A stretch of 64,000 nt of DNA from DASZIT01 sp036268775. Lineage in GTDB: Bacteria; Actinomycetota; Acidimicrobiia; Acidimicrobiales; RAAP-2. Positions 18,011-26,373 of the stretch are shown one piece after another (position 1 is the first letter of the stretch; each line of letters begins with the position of its first letter). A model generated the notes under the pieces. The model searched no databases, was not told the origin of the DNA, and saw only the letters and a program-made list of their open reading frames with translations. A program made the position numbers and the translations under genes. The stretch is from contig DATATM010000012.1 of NCBI GenBank assembly GCA_036268775.1, forward strand, positions 310,001 through 374,000. Reading direction: 5' to 3'.

Positions 18011-20884
18011 ATGACATCCACCGACCTCACCCCAACCAGCCAAGACACCGCGGGAGCCAAGGGCTCCTCCTCGGGGTCGACGGCGGCCCGGCGGGGGGCA
18101 AAACCCCTGGTCATCGTGGAGTCGCCGGCCAAGGCCAAGACCATCGCCGGGTTGCTCGGCTCCGACTACGTGGTGGAGTCGTCCATCGGTCACATCCGGG
18201 ACCTGCCCCGGCGGGCCGACGAGGTCCCCGCCTCGGTGAAGGGCGAATCCTGGGCCCGGCTGGGGGTCGACGTCGACAACGGTTTCAAACCCCTCTACGT
18301 GGTCTCCGCCGACAAGAAGGCCCAAGTCGCCAAGTTGAAGCAACTGGTCAAGCAGGCAAGCGAGGTCTACCTGGCCTCGGACGAGGACCGGGAGGGGGAG
18401 TCGATCGCCTGGCACCTCCTCGAGGTGCTGAACCCCCAGGTGCCGGTCAAACGGATGGTGTTCCACGAGATCACCCGCCCGGCCATCGAACGGGCGGTCA
18501 CCGAATGGCGGGAGCTGGACCGCCGGCTGGTCGACGCCCAAGAAGCCCGGCGCATCCTCGACCGGCTCTACGGCTACGAAGTGTCGCCGGTCCTCTGGAA
18601 GAAGATCATGCCCCGGCTGTCGGCCGGCCGGGTCCAGAGTGTGGCAACCCGGATGGTGGTGGAGCGTGAACGGGCCCGGATGAAGTTCAGCTCCGCCGAC
18701 TGGTGGGGGCTCGACGGCACCTTCATCACCGAGGCCCCCGCTACCGAGGGGACGCCTAACTCGTTCACCGCCGCCCTGGTGGCGGTGGACGGGGTGACGC
18801 TGGCCTCCGGTCGCGACTTCGACGACACCGGGGCGCTGACCTCGCCGGGATCGGTGGTGGTGTTGGGGGAAGCCGAGGCCCGGGGGTTGGCGGCCGGTCT
18901 GGAGGGGGCGTCCTTCACGGTCAAGTCCATGACCCACAAGCCGTTCCGACGCTCCCCGGCGGCGCCGTTCATGACCTCCACCCTCCAACAGGAGGCGGGT
19001 CGGAAGCTGCGCTTCAGCTCCAAACGCGCCATGCAGATCGCCCAGCGGCTCTACGAGCAGGGCTGGATCACCTACATGCGGACGGACTCGACCACGCTGT
19101 CGGGCGAGGCCCTGGCCGCCGCCCGGGCCCAGGCCGTCTCCCTCTACGGACCCCAGTATGTGCCGGACAAGGCCCGGGTCTACGAGCGGAAGGTCAAGAA
19201 CGCCCAGGAGGCCCACGAGGCGATCCGGCCGGCGGGGGAATCGTTCCGCACCCCCGACGAGGCGTCGCGGTCGCTGTCGGGGGACGAGTTCCGGCTCTAC
19301 GACATGATCTGGAAGCGCACGGTCGCCTCCCAGATGGCCGACGCCAACGGGACCAGCGCCCAGGTGCGATTGGTCGGCACCGCCACCGACCCGGCGGGGG
19401 GCCCAAACCGGGAGACGGAGTTCTCCGCCAGCGGCAGGGTCATCCAGTTCCCCGGGTTCCTCCGGGCCTACGTGGAGGGCGAGGACGACCCCGACGCCGA
19501 GTTGGCCGATCGGGAAGTGCAGCTGCCCCCGATGGCCGAGGGCGACCCCCTGGCGGTCGACAGCCTGGAGCCCGGGTCCCATGCCACCCAACCGCCGGCC
19601 CGGTTCACCGAAGCGTCACTGGTGAAGGCGATGGAGGAGTTGGGGGTCGGCCGACCCTCCACCTATGCCAGCGTGATCGCCACCATCCTCGACCGCGGCT
19701 ACGTGTGGAAGAAAGGAACCGCCCTGGTCCCGTCGTTCACCGCCTTCGCGGTGGTGGGACTGCTGGAGCGGTACTTCGCCAACCTGGTCGACTACGGGTT
19801 CACCGCCTCGATGGAGGACGACCTCGACGCCATCGCCTCCGGCGACGAAGAGTCGCTGCCCTGGCTCACCCGCTTCTACTTCGGCACTGCCGATGCAGGG
19901 GCCAACGGCGGCGGCAACGGGAAGGACGCCACCTCGACCAACGGCTCGGAGGCGGGCCGGTTGGGTCTCAAGCGCGAGGTGAACACCTATCTGGGCGAGA
20001 TCGACGCCCGGGAGATCAACTCCATCCCCATCGGGACGGGGAGCGACGGCGTCGAGATCGTCGCCCGGGTGGGGCGCTACGGCCCCTATCTCCAACACGG
20101 CGACGACCGGGTCTCCATCCCCGAAGACCTGGCCCCCGACGAGCTCACCCCGGCGCGGGCCGAAGAGCTCCTGGCCGCGCCGTCGTCCGACCGGGTGCTG
20201 GGCGAGGATCCGGAGACGGGACTGCCGGTCCAGGTCAAGGCCGGACGGTTCGGCCCTTACGTGCAGCTGGGTGAGGTGGTGGACGGGGGTCCGAAGCCGC
20301 GCACCGCTTCGCTGTTCGCCTCCATGGTGCCGGCCACCGTCAGCTTCGAACAGGCCCTCGAGTTGCTGCGCATCCCCCGGGTGGTGGGCACCGATCCGGC
20401 GAGCGGCGAGGAGATCGTCGCCCACAACGGCAAGTTCGGTCCCTACCTGAAAAAGGGCACCGACACCCGCAGCCTGCTGACCGAGGACCAGATCCTCAAC
20501 GTCAATGTCGACGAAGCGCTGGCCCTGTTCGCCCAGCCGAAGACCCGGCGGGGCCGCAATGCCGCCGGGCCGCTCCGGGACATGGGTGTCGACCCCGACA
20601 CCGGGCTGCCGATGGTGGTGAAGGACGGTCGCTTCGGCCCCTATGTCACCGACGGCACCACCAATGCCTCGCTCCGCACCGGGGACGATGTCGACACCCT
20701 GACGGTGGAGCGGGCCGCCGAGCTGTTGGCGGAGCGTCGGGCGGCGGGTCCCTCCTCCCGCAAGAAGGCGGCCAAGAAGAAGGCTCCCGCCAAGAAGGCC
20801 GCGGCCAAGAAGAAGGCGGCGGCCAGCAAGACCGCGGCGCTGAAAGCGACCGCCGAGCCGAAGCCGACCACCGGGTCAGAGTGA
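18011..20884 (+). CDS. topA: DNA topoisomerase I (type IA)
   Basis: The enzyme relaxes negative supercoils. About 957 residues: Toprim domain with LVIVESPAKAKTIAGLLG and ASDEDREGESIAWHL, the active-site Tyr in GWITYMRTDSTT, then GVGRPSTYASVI. The C-terminal half has repeated beta modules with GRFGPYVQLG, GKFGPYLKKG and GRFGPYVTDG, with no zinc fingers, and ends in a Lys/Ala-rich tail (from about 910) as in mycobacterial TopA. The ATG at 18011 is preferred; GTGs at 17963 and 17999 are in frame, with no decisive ribosome binding site. The tmk start overlaps the stop (GTGA), so the two are coupled. Confidence 0.97.
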   Translation: MTSTDLTPTSQDTAGAKGSSSGSTAARRGAKPLVIVESPAKAKTIAGLLGSDYVVESSIGHIRDLPRRADEVPASVKGESWARLGVDVDNGFKPLYVVSADKKAQVAKLKQLVKQASEVYLASDEDREGESIAWHLLEVLNPQVPVKRMVFHEITRPAIERAVTEWRELDRRLVDAQEARRILDRLYGYEVSPVLWKKIMPRLSAGRVQSVATRMVVERERARMKFSSADWWGLDGTFITEAPATEGTPNSFTAALVAVDGVTLASGRDFDDTGALTSPGSVVVLGEAEARGLAAGLEGASFTVKSMTHKPFRRSPAAPFMTSTLQQEAGRKLRFSSKRAMQIAQRLYEQGWITYMRTDSTTLSGEALAAARAQAVSLYGPQYVPDKARVYERKVKNAQEAHEAIRPAGESFRTPDEASRSLSGDEFRLYDMIWKRTVASQMADANGTSAQVRLVGTATDPAGGPNRETEFSASGRVIQFPGFLRAYVEGEDDPDAELADREVQLPPMAEGDPLAVDSLEPGSHATQPPARFTEASLVKAMEELGVGRPSTYASVIATILDRGYVWKKGTALVPSFTAFAVVGLLERYFANLVDYGFTASMEDDLDAIASGDEESLPWLTRFYFGTADAGANGGGNGKDATSTNGSEAGRLGLKREVNTYLGEIDAREINSIPIGTGSDGVEIVARVGRYGPYLQHGDDRVSIPEDLAPDELTPARAEELLAAPSSDRVLGEDPETGLPVQVKAGRFGPYVQLGEVVDGGPKPRTASLFASMVPATVSFEQALELLRIPRVVGTDPASGEEIVAHNGKFGPYLKKGTDTRSLLTEDQILNVNVDEALALFAQPKTRRGRNAAGPLRDMGVDPDTGLPMVVKDGRFGPYVTDGTTNASLRTGDDVDTLTVERAAELLAERRAAGPSSRKKAAKKKAPAKKAAAKKKAAASKTAALKATAEPKPTTGSE

Positions 20885-21510
20885 CCGATGGGTCGCGTGG
20901 TCGCCTGATCGCGCTCGAGGGGATCGACGGCTGTGGCAAGTCCACCCAGGCCGGGGTGCTGGCCGCCCGGCTCGGGGCGGTGCTCACCTTCGAGCCCGGG
21001 GCCACCCCCCTGGGCAGCCATCTCCGTGGCCTGCTCCTCGACTCTGAACGTCCCCCGCTGGCCGAGCGGACCGAAGCGTTGCTGATGGCGGCCGACCGGG
21101 CCCAGCACGTGGCGGCGGTGGTGGCACCGGCCCTCCAAGCCGGCGACTGGGTGGTCACTGATCGCTTCTCGGGATCGACGCTCGCCTACCAGGGCTACGG
21201 GCGGGGGCTCGGCCTTCCCGGCCTCCGACAGTTGGTCGACTGGGCCACCGGAGGACTGCGGGCCGACCTCAGCATCCTCATCGAGGTCCCGTCGGGGTTG
21301 GCGGCCGAAAGGTCCCGTCCGGATCGTCTCGATCGGTTCGAGGTGCTGGGGCCGGAGTTCCACCAGCGAGTGGCCGACGGTTTCCATCAGTTGGCCACCG
21401 ACGATCCCGAGGCCTGGGTGGTGGTGGACGGCACCGGGGGGGTCGATGAGGTGGCCGCCTCGGTGTGGTCGGCGGTGCGGGAGCGATTGGGAGAGCCGAC
21501 CGGTGGCTGA
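20881..21510 (+). CDS. tmk: Thymidylate kinase
   Basis: The enzyme phosphorylates dTMP to dTDP. The 209-residue product has the P-loop EGIDGCGKST at about residues 13-22, the DRFSGSTLAYQGYGRGL motif at about 98-114 with the DRx signature, and a short LID (ERSRPDRLDRFE) with arginines. The dTMP-binding FEPGATPLG region replaces the usual TREPGGT. The GTG start overlaps the topA stop by 4 bases, and the next gene begins inside its end, so topA, tmk and the polymerase III delta'-like gene form one tightly packed unit. Confidence 0.94.
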   Translation: MTDGSRGRLIALEGIDGCGKSTQAGVLAARLGAVLTFEPGATPLGSHLRGLLLDSERPPLAERTEALLMAADRAQHVAAVVAPALQAGDWVVTDRFSGSTLAYQGYGRGLGLPGLRQLVDWATGGLRADLSILIEVPSGLAAERSRPDRLDRFEVLGPEFHQRVADGFHQLATDDPEAWVVVDGTGGVDEVAASVWSAVRERLGEPTGG

Positions 21511-22618
21511 CCTGGAAGGGACCGAGGTGCCAGTGGCGGCCCTGTTCGACGGGGTGGTCGGCCAGCCGGCGGCGGTGGCCCAGCTCCGGGCTTCGGCCCG
21601 CCGACCGGTGCATGCCTATCTCCTCCACGGGCCGCCGGGGTCGGGAAAACGGGAAGCCGCCCTCGGCTTCGCCGCCGCCCTGCTCTGCCCCGATGGCGGG
21701 TGCGGGGTGTGCTCCACCTGCCGCCGGGCGCTGGCCGGCACCCACCCCGACGTAGTGATGGTGGAGCGATCCGGGGCGTCACTCAGCATCGACGATGCCC
21801 GGAGCGTCGCCGGTCGGGCCCAACGCCGGCCGCTGGAGGCGTCACGCCAGGTGCTGGTGGTGACCGATATCCACCGGGCCCTGCTGTCGGCCCCGGCCTT
21901 GCTCAAGACCATCGAGGAGCCGCCCCCCTCCACCGTGTTCGTCCTGGTCGGCGACGAGCTGCCCCCGGAGCTGGCCACCATCGCCAGCCGGTGCGTGGAG
22001 GTGGCCTTCGATCCGGTTCCCGTCGATGCGGTGCGGACCTGGTTGATGGGCCACGGGGTGAGCGAAGACGTCGCCGGATCGGTGGCGGTGGTCTCCGGTG
22101 GCCGGCTGGACCGGGCCAAACTGCTGGCCACCGATCCGGGGTTCGCCGAACGGGTGGAGCGATGGCGGTCGGTGCCCTCCCGGCTGGACGGAACCGGAGC
22201 CACCGCCTGCATCGTGGCCGCCGAGCTGCTGGCGTCGGCCGACGAGGTGCTGGGCCCGCTGCGCCAACAGCACGCCGCCGACATGGCCGTCCTCCAGGAG
22301 CGGGCGGAAGCCACCGGGGCCAAAGCCATCACCGGTCGCAAGGAGGTGGAAGACCAACACAAGCGCGAGGAACGCCGGTGGCGGACCGACGAGTTGAGGA
22401 CGGGACTGGCCACCTTGGCGGCGGTCTATCGCGACCGGTTGGTGACCGCCGCCGACGCGCTCCGGGACTCGGGATCCGCCGGCGCCGAGGCCGACAGCCG
22501 GGAGTTGGTCGGCCAGGTGGCCGCCATCGAGCAGGCCGCCGTCGTGCTCATCCGCAACCCCAATGAGCCGCTGTTGATGGAGGCGCTGATGTCCCGGTTG
22601 TCCGGACTGGCCAGCTGA
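21503..22618 (+). CDS. holB: DNA polymerase III delta'-like clamp-loader subunit
   Basis: The 371-residue AAA+ protein helps open the sliding clamp. It starts with FDGVVGQPAAVAQLRASA, a Walker A, HGPPGSGKRE, and a four-cysteine zinc site (CPDGGCGVCSTCRRAL), then ALLKTIEEPPPSTVFVLV and the sensor-1-like ATIASRCVEVAF. In delta' ATPase activity is usually lost, yet here the P-loop looks intact, as is common in actinobacteria. The GTG at 21503 overlaps the tmk end by 8 bases; a longer frame to 21446 is inside tmk. The gene is followed by a tRNA on the same strand. Confidence 0.9.
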   Translation: MADLEGTEVPVAALFDGVVGQPAAVAQLRASARRPVHAYLLHGPPGSGKREAALGFAAALLCPDGGCGVCSTCRRALAGTHPDVVMVERSGASLSIDDARSVAGRAQRRPLEASRQVLVVTDIHRALLSAPALLKTIEEPPPSTVFVLVGDELPPELATIASRCVEVAFDPVPVDAVRTWLMGHGVSEDVAGSVAVVSGGRLDRAKLLATDPGFAERVERWRSVPSRLDGTGATACIVAAELLASADEVLGPLRQQHAADMAVLQERAEATGAKAITGRKEVEDQHKREERRWRTDELRTGLATLAAVYRDRLVTAADALRDSGSAGAEADSRELVGQVAAIEQAAVVLIRNPNEPLLMEALMSRLSGLAS

Positions 22619-22672
22619 TGCCTCCGCCAGGGGAAACCGCACCAGTGGCGTTCGGATAGCGTGGCCCCTCGC

Positions 22673-22745
22673 GCCTGGGTAGCTCAGTCGGTAGAGCAAC
22701 GCACTCGTAATGCGTAGGTCAGGAGTTCGATTCTCCTCCCAGGCT
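22673..22745 (+). tRNA. tRNA-Thr (anticodon CGT)
   Basis: A full cloverleaf is visible. The acceptor arms GCCTGGG and CCCAGGC pair perfectly, the D-arm holds AGCTCAGTCGGTAGAGC, the anticodon stem ACGCA/TGCGT encloses CTCGTAA, and the T-arm AGGAGTTCGATTCTCCT carries the TTCGATT loop. The anticodon CGT reads ACG, a Thr codon. The 3' CCA is not encoded. Confidence 0.96.
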
Positions 22746-22838
22746 CTGGTTCGGAGGTTGGCCGGCGCCAACGGCAGCTTCCGTTGAACCCCCTCGGCTT
22801 CGAGGTGGATAGCTCCCTCAATTTTGGAGCCTTGTGGG

Positions 22839-23747
22839 ATGCTTCTCTCCATGCCACCCGAGATCCGAATCGATCCGAATTCCGGCTCGAGAGACGATGT
22901 CGCCTCTGACGCCACGGACCTCCAGGCCCAGGCCGACGCCCATGGATGGATGCACACCATCGACCTCGGGGACGGGGTGGTCACCAAGGGACACGGGGTC
23001 CACTGGCACGGTTCCGAGACCTTTCCGAACTTTGAAGGGCTCTCCGTCCTCGACATCGGCGCCTGGGATGGGTACTACTCGTTTTTGGCCGAACGGAACG
23101 GAGCCAGCCGGGTGGTGGCATTGGACCACTACGCCTGGGGCGTCGACGTCAATGCTCGAAACGCCTATTGGGCCGACTGCGTTGCATCCGGCACGCTCCC
23201 CGACCATTCCCGGGATTTGACTGACTTCTGGGACCCGGAACTTCCGGGACGACGGGCCTTTCGGTTTGCCTCCGAAACGCTCAGGTCACAAGTCGAGGAA
23301 GTGGTGGGTGACTTCACCACCATGGACATCAATTTGCTGGGCAGATTCGATGTGGTTCTGTTCCTGGGGGTTCTGTATCACCTCAAAGAGCCCCTCACCT
23401 GTTTGGAACGGGTACGGGCGGTCACCAAGCAGGTGGCGGTCATTGAAACCGAGGCGGTACATCTGCAGAGTAACGACGATGCTTCTGCCCTTCAGTTTCA
23501 TGCCGGCGATGAACTGAGAGGCGACTTCGGAAATTGGTTCGTACCGACGATCGGCGGCCTTCACCAGCTGTGTCGGGCGGCGGGATTCTCTTGGGTCAGC
23601 ACCATCGTCGGTCCTCCGGCCGGCCCTCCGCCAAAGGTGGAATCACGCCGTGAACGTGTGCGACGTCGGATGGCTGGATTGCCGGCGCCGGGGCCCAGTT
23701 CTCCACCGTCGGCGAACTATCGGGCGGTCGTACACGCCTTTGTATGA
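22839..23747 (+). CDS. SAM-dependent methyltransferase, CmoB/DUF1698-like
   Basis: The 302-residue protein has a clear class I core: WHGSETFPNFEGLSVLDIGAW, then YYSFLAERNGASRVVALDHYAW (about residues 70-105) and FDVVLFLGVLYHLKEP. The long N-terminal arm and the DGYYS/FLGVLYHL blocks resemble CmoB-type and DUF1698 methyltransferases; a tRNA wobble-base or a glycan acceptor is possible. The start is the ATG at 22839 with TTGGAG 9 bases upstream. Its GC content is visibly lower than its neighbours and it sits directly after a tRNA gene, a common entry point for foreign DNA. No integrase or repeat of the tRNA end is seen. Confidence 0.72.
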   Translation: MLLSMPPEIRIDPNSGSRDDVASDATDLQAQADAHGWMHTIDLGDGVVTKGHGVHWHGSETFPNFEGLSVLDIGAWDGYYSFLAERNGASRVVALDHYAWGVDVNARNAYWADCVASGTLPDHSRDLTDFWDPELPGRRAFRFASETLRSQVEEVVGDFTTMDINLLGRFDVVLFLGVLYHLKEPLTCLERVRAVTKQVAVIETEAVHLQSNDDASALQFHAGDELRGDFGNWFVPTIGGLHQLCRAAGFSWVSTIVGPPAGPPPKVESRRERVRRRMAGLPAPGPSSPPSANYRAVVHAFV

Positions 23748-23794
23748 CCCGGGCGAGGCGAGCAACGCCGACCCGTCATTCCCGACCGGGCCAT

Positions 23795-24526
23795 TCAGGT
23801 GGCGTCGTGGAAGAGGAGGCCGAGGGCGACCCGCCGTCCGGAGCGAATCACCGACACCCCATGGCGTACCGGCGCCGCCGACCACCCCCGCGACGACTCG
23901 ACCGGCCGGTCCCGGGTGGTGAACACCAGCCCCTGGCCCCGGGGGAGGGCGATGCTGGTGGCCCGGGACTGGGCCCGCGGGCGCTGTTCGACCAGCACGA
24001 ATTCCCCGCCGGTGAAGTCGATGCCGGGCCGACTCAGATTGATGACCACCTGGAGCGGGAACACCAGCTCCCCGTAGAGGTCACGGTGCAAGGCGTTCCA
24101 GTCGCCCTCGCCGTAGTTGAGCAACAGCGGGGTCGGTTTGGTCTGCCCGGCGGCGTGGCACATCGCCAGCCACTCGTCGAGGCGGTCGGGCCACGGCGTC
24201 GGCCGGCCGAGCTTGGTGTACCAGTCACGGGCGACCGGTAGCAGCCGCGGGTAGAGGGATTGCCGCAGTTCCTCCACCAGCCGGGGAAGCGGACGGGACA
24301 GGTAGCGGTACTCGCCCTCCCCGAATCGGTGCCGGCTCATGTTGACCGTCGAGCGGAACCCCTCGCCCCGGTCGTAGAAGCCGACCAGCCCGGCGGCGTC
24401 GGAGTCGGTGATCAGCGGTGCGGTGAGCGCGCAACCGAGATCGTCGAGCTCCGCGCCGAGGGCCGTCCAATCAGTGGCATCGACCCGGCGTTGGCTGGCC
24501 GTCGGCGGGATGGTGTTGGGGCTCAC
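23795..24526 (-). CDS. 2-oxoglutarate/Fe(II) dioxygenase, last gene of alkylation operon
   Basis: The 243-residue protein has the jelly-roll Fe(II) site: HRDLYGE (HxD) at about residue 150, the distal His in RHGVSVI, and an Arg in GRRVALGLL for 2-oxoglutarate. Similar proteins are listed as predicted 2OG hydroxylases. It is not a standard AlkB by motif, but its place behind two alkyltransferases and a sigma factor suggests a role in alkylation damage, either on nucleic acid or on a protein such as a ribosomal subunit. The GTG start overlaps the stop of the upstream ogt by 4 bases, so the two are translationally coupled. Confidence 0.83.
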   Translation of the reverse strand: MSPNTIPPTASQRRVDATDWTALGAELDDLGCALTAPLITDSDAAGLVGFYDRGEGFRSTVNMSRHRFGEGEYRYLSRPLPRLVEELRQSLYPRLLPVARDWYTKLGRPTPWPDRLDEWLAMCHAAGQTKPTPLLLNYGEGDWNALHRDLYGELVFPLQVVINLSRPGIDFTGGEFVLVEQRPRAQSRATSIALPRGQGLVFTTRDRPVESSRGWSAAPVRHGVSVIRSGRRVALGLLFHDAT

Positions 24527-25149
24527 GCCGTCGCCTCCAGGTCGAGCAGCTGCTGTTTGACCTCCGGGCCGGCCAGGTAGGAACCGATGAGCCCGTCGGT
24601 ACGGATCACCCGGTGGCAGGGGACGATCAGGGGAAGCGGGTTGGTGGCGCACGCCGTCCCGACCGCGCGGACTGCCCTCGGGTTGTCCACCGCCGCGGCC
24701 ACCTGGCCGTAGCTAGCAGTCATCCCGTACCTGATGCGGGGGAGGTAGGCCAGCACCGTCCGGCGGAAGCCATGGGACAGGCTGAGGTCGAGGGGAAGGT
24801 CGAACCGGTGCCGATCCCCCGCGAAGTACTCCTCGAGCTGGCGGGCGGCGGCGTCCGTCCGTTGGGGGGCAAAGAGGATGCGGGGACTCACCTGACGGGC
24901 GAGCCCCTCCAGCACGCTGTCGAGCCCTTCGCGCTGGTAGGCGACCCGGAGCAATCCCGCCCGGGTGGCGGCCAGCAACAGCGTGCCGACCGGCGTATCG
25001 ACGGTGCGGTAGGCGATGTCGAGCAGGTCCTCGGCCTCGGCCCTCACTTCCAGTCGATGGTGGAGAGCCTGCAGCTCGGCGGGGGTCGGTGGCCGGATGC
25101 CGCCGAACAGGTCGGCGGCGCGGTGGTGGTCTTGAGTCGGTGCGGTCAT
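24523..25149 (-). CDS. O6-alkylguanine-DNA alkyltransferase with long N-terminus
   Basis: This suicide enzyme removes alkyl groups from O6 of guanine. The acceptor Cys is in PLIVPCHRVI, preceded by the helix-turn-helix MTASYGQVAAAVDNPRAVRAVG with the Tyr and Arg finger. The product is 208 residues; about the first 50 residues (through RAEAEDLLDIAYRTV) are extra compared with Ogt and carry no Ada-type Cys cluster. Its start overlaps the ECF sigma stop by 4 bases and its own stop overlaps the dioxygenase start by 4, so three genes are locked together. A second alkyltransferase lies upstream. Confidence 0.92.
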   Translation of the reverse strand: MTAPTQDHHRAADLFGGIRPPTPAELQALHHRLEVRAEAEDLLDIAYRTVDTPVGTLLLAATRAGLLRVAYQREGLDSVLEGLARQVSPRILFAPQRTDAAARQLEEYFAGDRHRFDLPLDLSLSHGFRRTVLAYLPRIRYGMTASYGQVAAAVDNPRAVRAVGTACATNPLPLIVPCHRVIRTDGLIGSYLAGPEVKQQLLDLEATA

Positions 25150-25628
25150 GGGTGGGTTCCTTGGGTTCGGCGAAGGTTGGCAATGCCATCGGCCGCCGCC
25201 CGCCGGGCGGAATCGATGCTGCCGCCGACGATGGCAGCGACCTCCCGGTAGGGCAGCCCACCGAGGTAGTGGTAGACGACCGCGAAGCGTTGCTTCTCAG
25301 GGAGGGCGGCGAGGGATCGGGACAGGTCGAGATCTCGATCATCGGCCCCGCTCCTCGCCGCCTGGTGAGGGACGTCGGCAACCGGGAGGGCGCCTCGCGC
25401 CACCCGTCGGGTGACATCGATGGCCTTCCGGTGGGCGATGGTCACCAGCCAGGCTTCGAGGTTGGCGTCGGCCGGGAGCCGGGGGTAGGCCTGCAGCGCG
25501 GCGAGGAACGTCTCGGACCAGGCGTCGTCGGCATCGACGGGGCCCACCACGGCCCGGCAGACCCGCAGGACGGTCGGGCCGTGCCGGCAGACCACCTCTT
25601 CGAACGGCGGCTTGGCCGTCACCGGCAA
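25146..25628 (-). CDS. ECF-type RNA polymerase sigma factor
   Basis: The 160-residue protein has sigma region 2 (DADDAWSETFLAAL and NLEAWLVTIAHRKAID) and region 4 (LPEKQRFAVVYHYLGGLPYREVAAIVG, followed by SARRAAADGIANLR), the ECF layout with nothing else. No anti-sigma factor is encoded nearby. It sits between two alkyltransferase genes, 31 bases after the first and overlapping the second by 4 bases. This position suggests that it directs the operon itself as a response to alkylation; that link is inference. How its activity is controlled without an anti-sigma factor cannot be seen. Confidence 0.9.
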   Translation of the reverse strand: MPVTAKPPFEEVVCRHGPTVLRVCRAVVGPVDADDAWSETFLAALQAYPRLPADANLEAWLVTIAHRKAIDVTRRVARGALPVADVPHQAARSGADDRDLDLSRSLAALPEKQRFAVVYHYLGGLPYREVAAIVGGSIDSARRAAADGIANLRRTQGTHP

Positions 25629-25659
25629 TGGACGCCCGGGGGGACCGGGGCCGGCATGG

Positions 25660-26184
25660 TCAGAACAGCCTCCCCGGATGGCCGACGGCGGCCGCTTCGA
25701 GGTCGAGCAAGAACTGCTTGCGGGCGAGTCCGCCGGCGTAGCCGGTCAGCTTGCCGTTGCGGCCCACGATCCGGTGACAGGGGACCAGGATGGACAGCGG
25801 GTTGTGCCCTACCGCGGCTCCGACCGCCTGGGGTGTCGTCCCGTCTCCCACCATCTGGGCCAGTTCCCCGTAGGTCGATGTCTCGCCGTAGGGGACCTGG
25901 CCGATCAGCTCCCACACCTTCTGTTGCAATGCGTCGCCCTCTCCGTGACGCCGGATGTCGAAGGCTCGGCGAACCCCCGAGAAGTACTCGGAGAGTTGGT
26001 TCCGCACCTCGTCGAAGCCCAACTCGGTGGGTGCCCCGAACGCCGAGCGGTCCGGCCGGGACCAGTGGTCGGGGAAGTAGACCCCGACCACCGAGCCCGA
26101 CGTGGCCACGACCGTCAGGTCGCCCACCGGGGACGCGATCGTCGTATGGGTCGTCACTGCCGTGTGCACCAGACCATCCAGCAT
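25660..26184 (-). CDS. ogt: O6-alkylguanine-DNA alkyltransferase (Ogt type)
   Basis: The 174-residue protein is a standard Ogt: N-terminal RNase H-like part (TTHTTIASPVGDLTVVA), helix-turn-helix with Tyr (VPYGETSTYGELAQMVG), Arg finger region replaced by Gln (TPQAVGAAVGHNP), and the acceptor Cys in SILVPCHRIVG. It repairs O6-methylguanine in duplex DNA. The ATG at 26184 has AAGGAG about 9 bases upstream. It is the first gene of the run Ogt, sigma factor, Ogt-like, dioxygenase. The Gln in the Arg-finger position is worth checking against the family. Confidence 0.95.
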   Translation of the reverse strand: MLDGLVHTAVTTHTTIASPVGDLTVVATSGSVVGVYFPDHWSRPDRSAFGAPTELGFDEVRNQLSEYFSGVRRAFDIRRHGEGDALQQKVWELIGQVPYGETSTYGELAQMVGDGTTPQAVGAAVGHNPLSILVPCHRIVGRNGKLTGYAGGLARKQFLLDLEAAAVGHPGRLF

Positions 26185-26354
26185 GCCCGTTCTCCTTCTT
26201 ATTCACTTACTCATGGCCCGGCAATCGATCGGGTTGCCGCCGGACCGACAACCTCGTCGTCCAGCCCCGGTTCTTCGGGCCCGCCTCGTGAGGTTCACTG
26301 CTGGGTAGACGCTGGGACCCCCAGGAACGTGAGCCGAAGGACGACAATTGTCTC

Positions 26355-26370
26355 CCGGCCGGAAGGCCGG
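26355..26370 (-). terminator. Hairpin after the SDR gene
   Basis: A 6-base stem CCGGCC and GGCCGG with loop GGAA sits just past the stop codon of the minus-strand SDR gene that ends at 26374. It could end that transcript before the ogt promoter region. No T run follows. Confidence 0.45.
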
Positions 26371-26373
26371 CCG

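Noticed and set aside
22673..23795. Integrated mobile element at tRNA-Thr
   Set aside because: No integrase, transposase or direct repeat of the tRNA end is seen; only a low-GC gene supports it.
25089..26291. 400-residue plus-strand frame opposite the alkylation operon
   Set aside because: Covers the antisense of the sigma and ogt genes; composition is Arg/Gly/Pro-rich with no fold signature.
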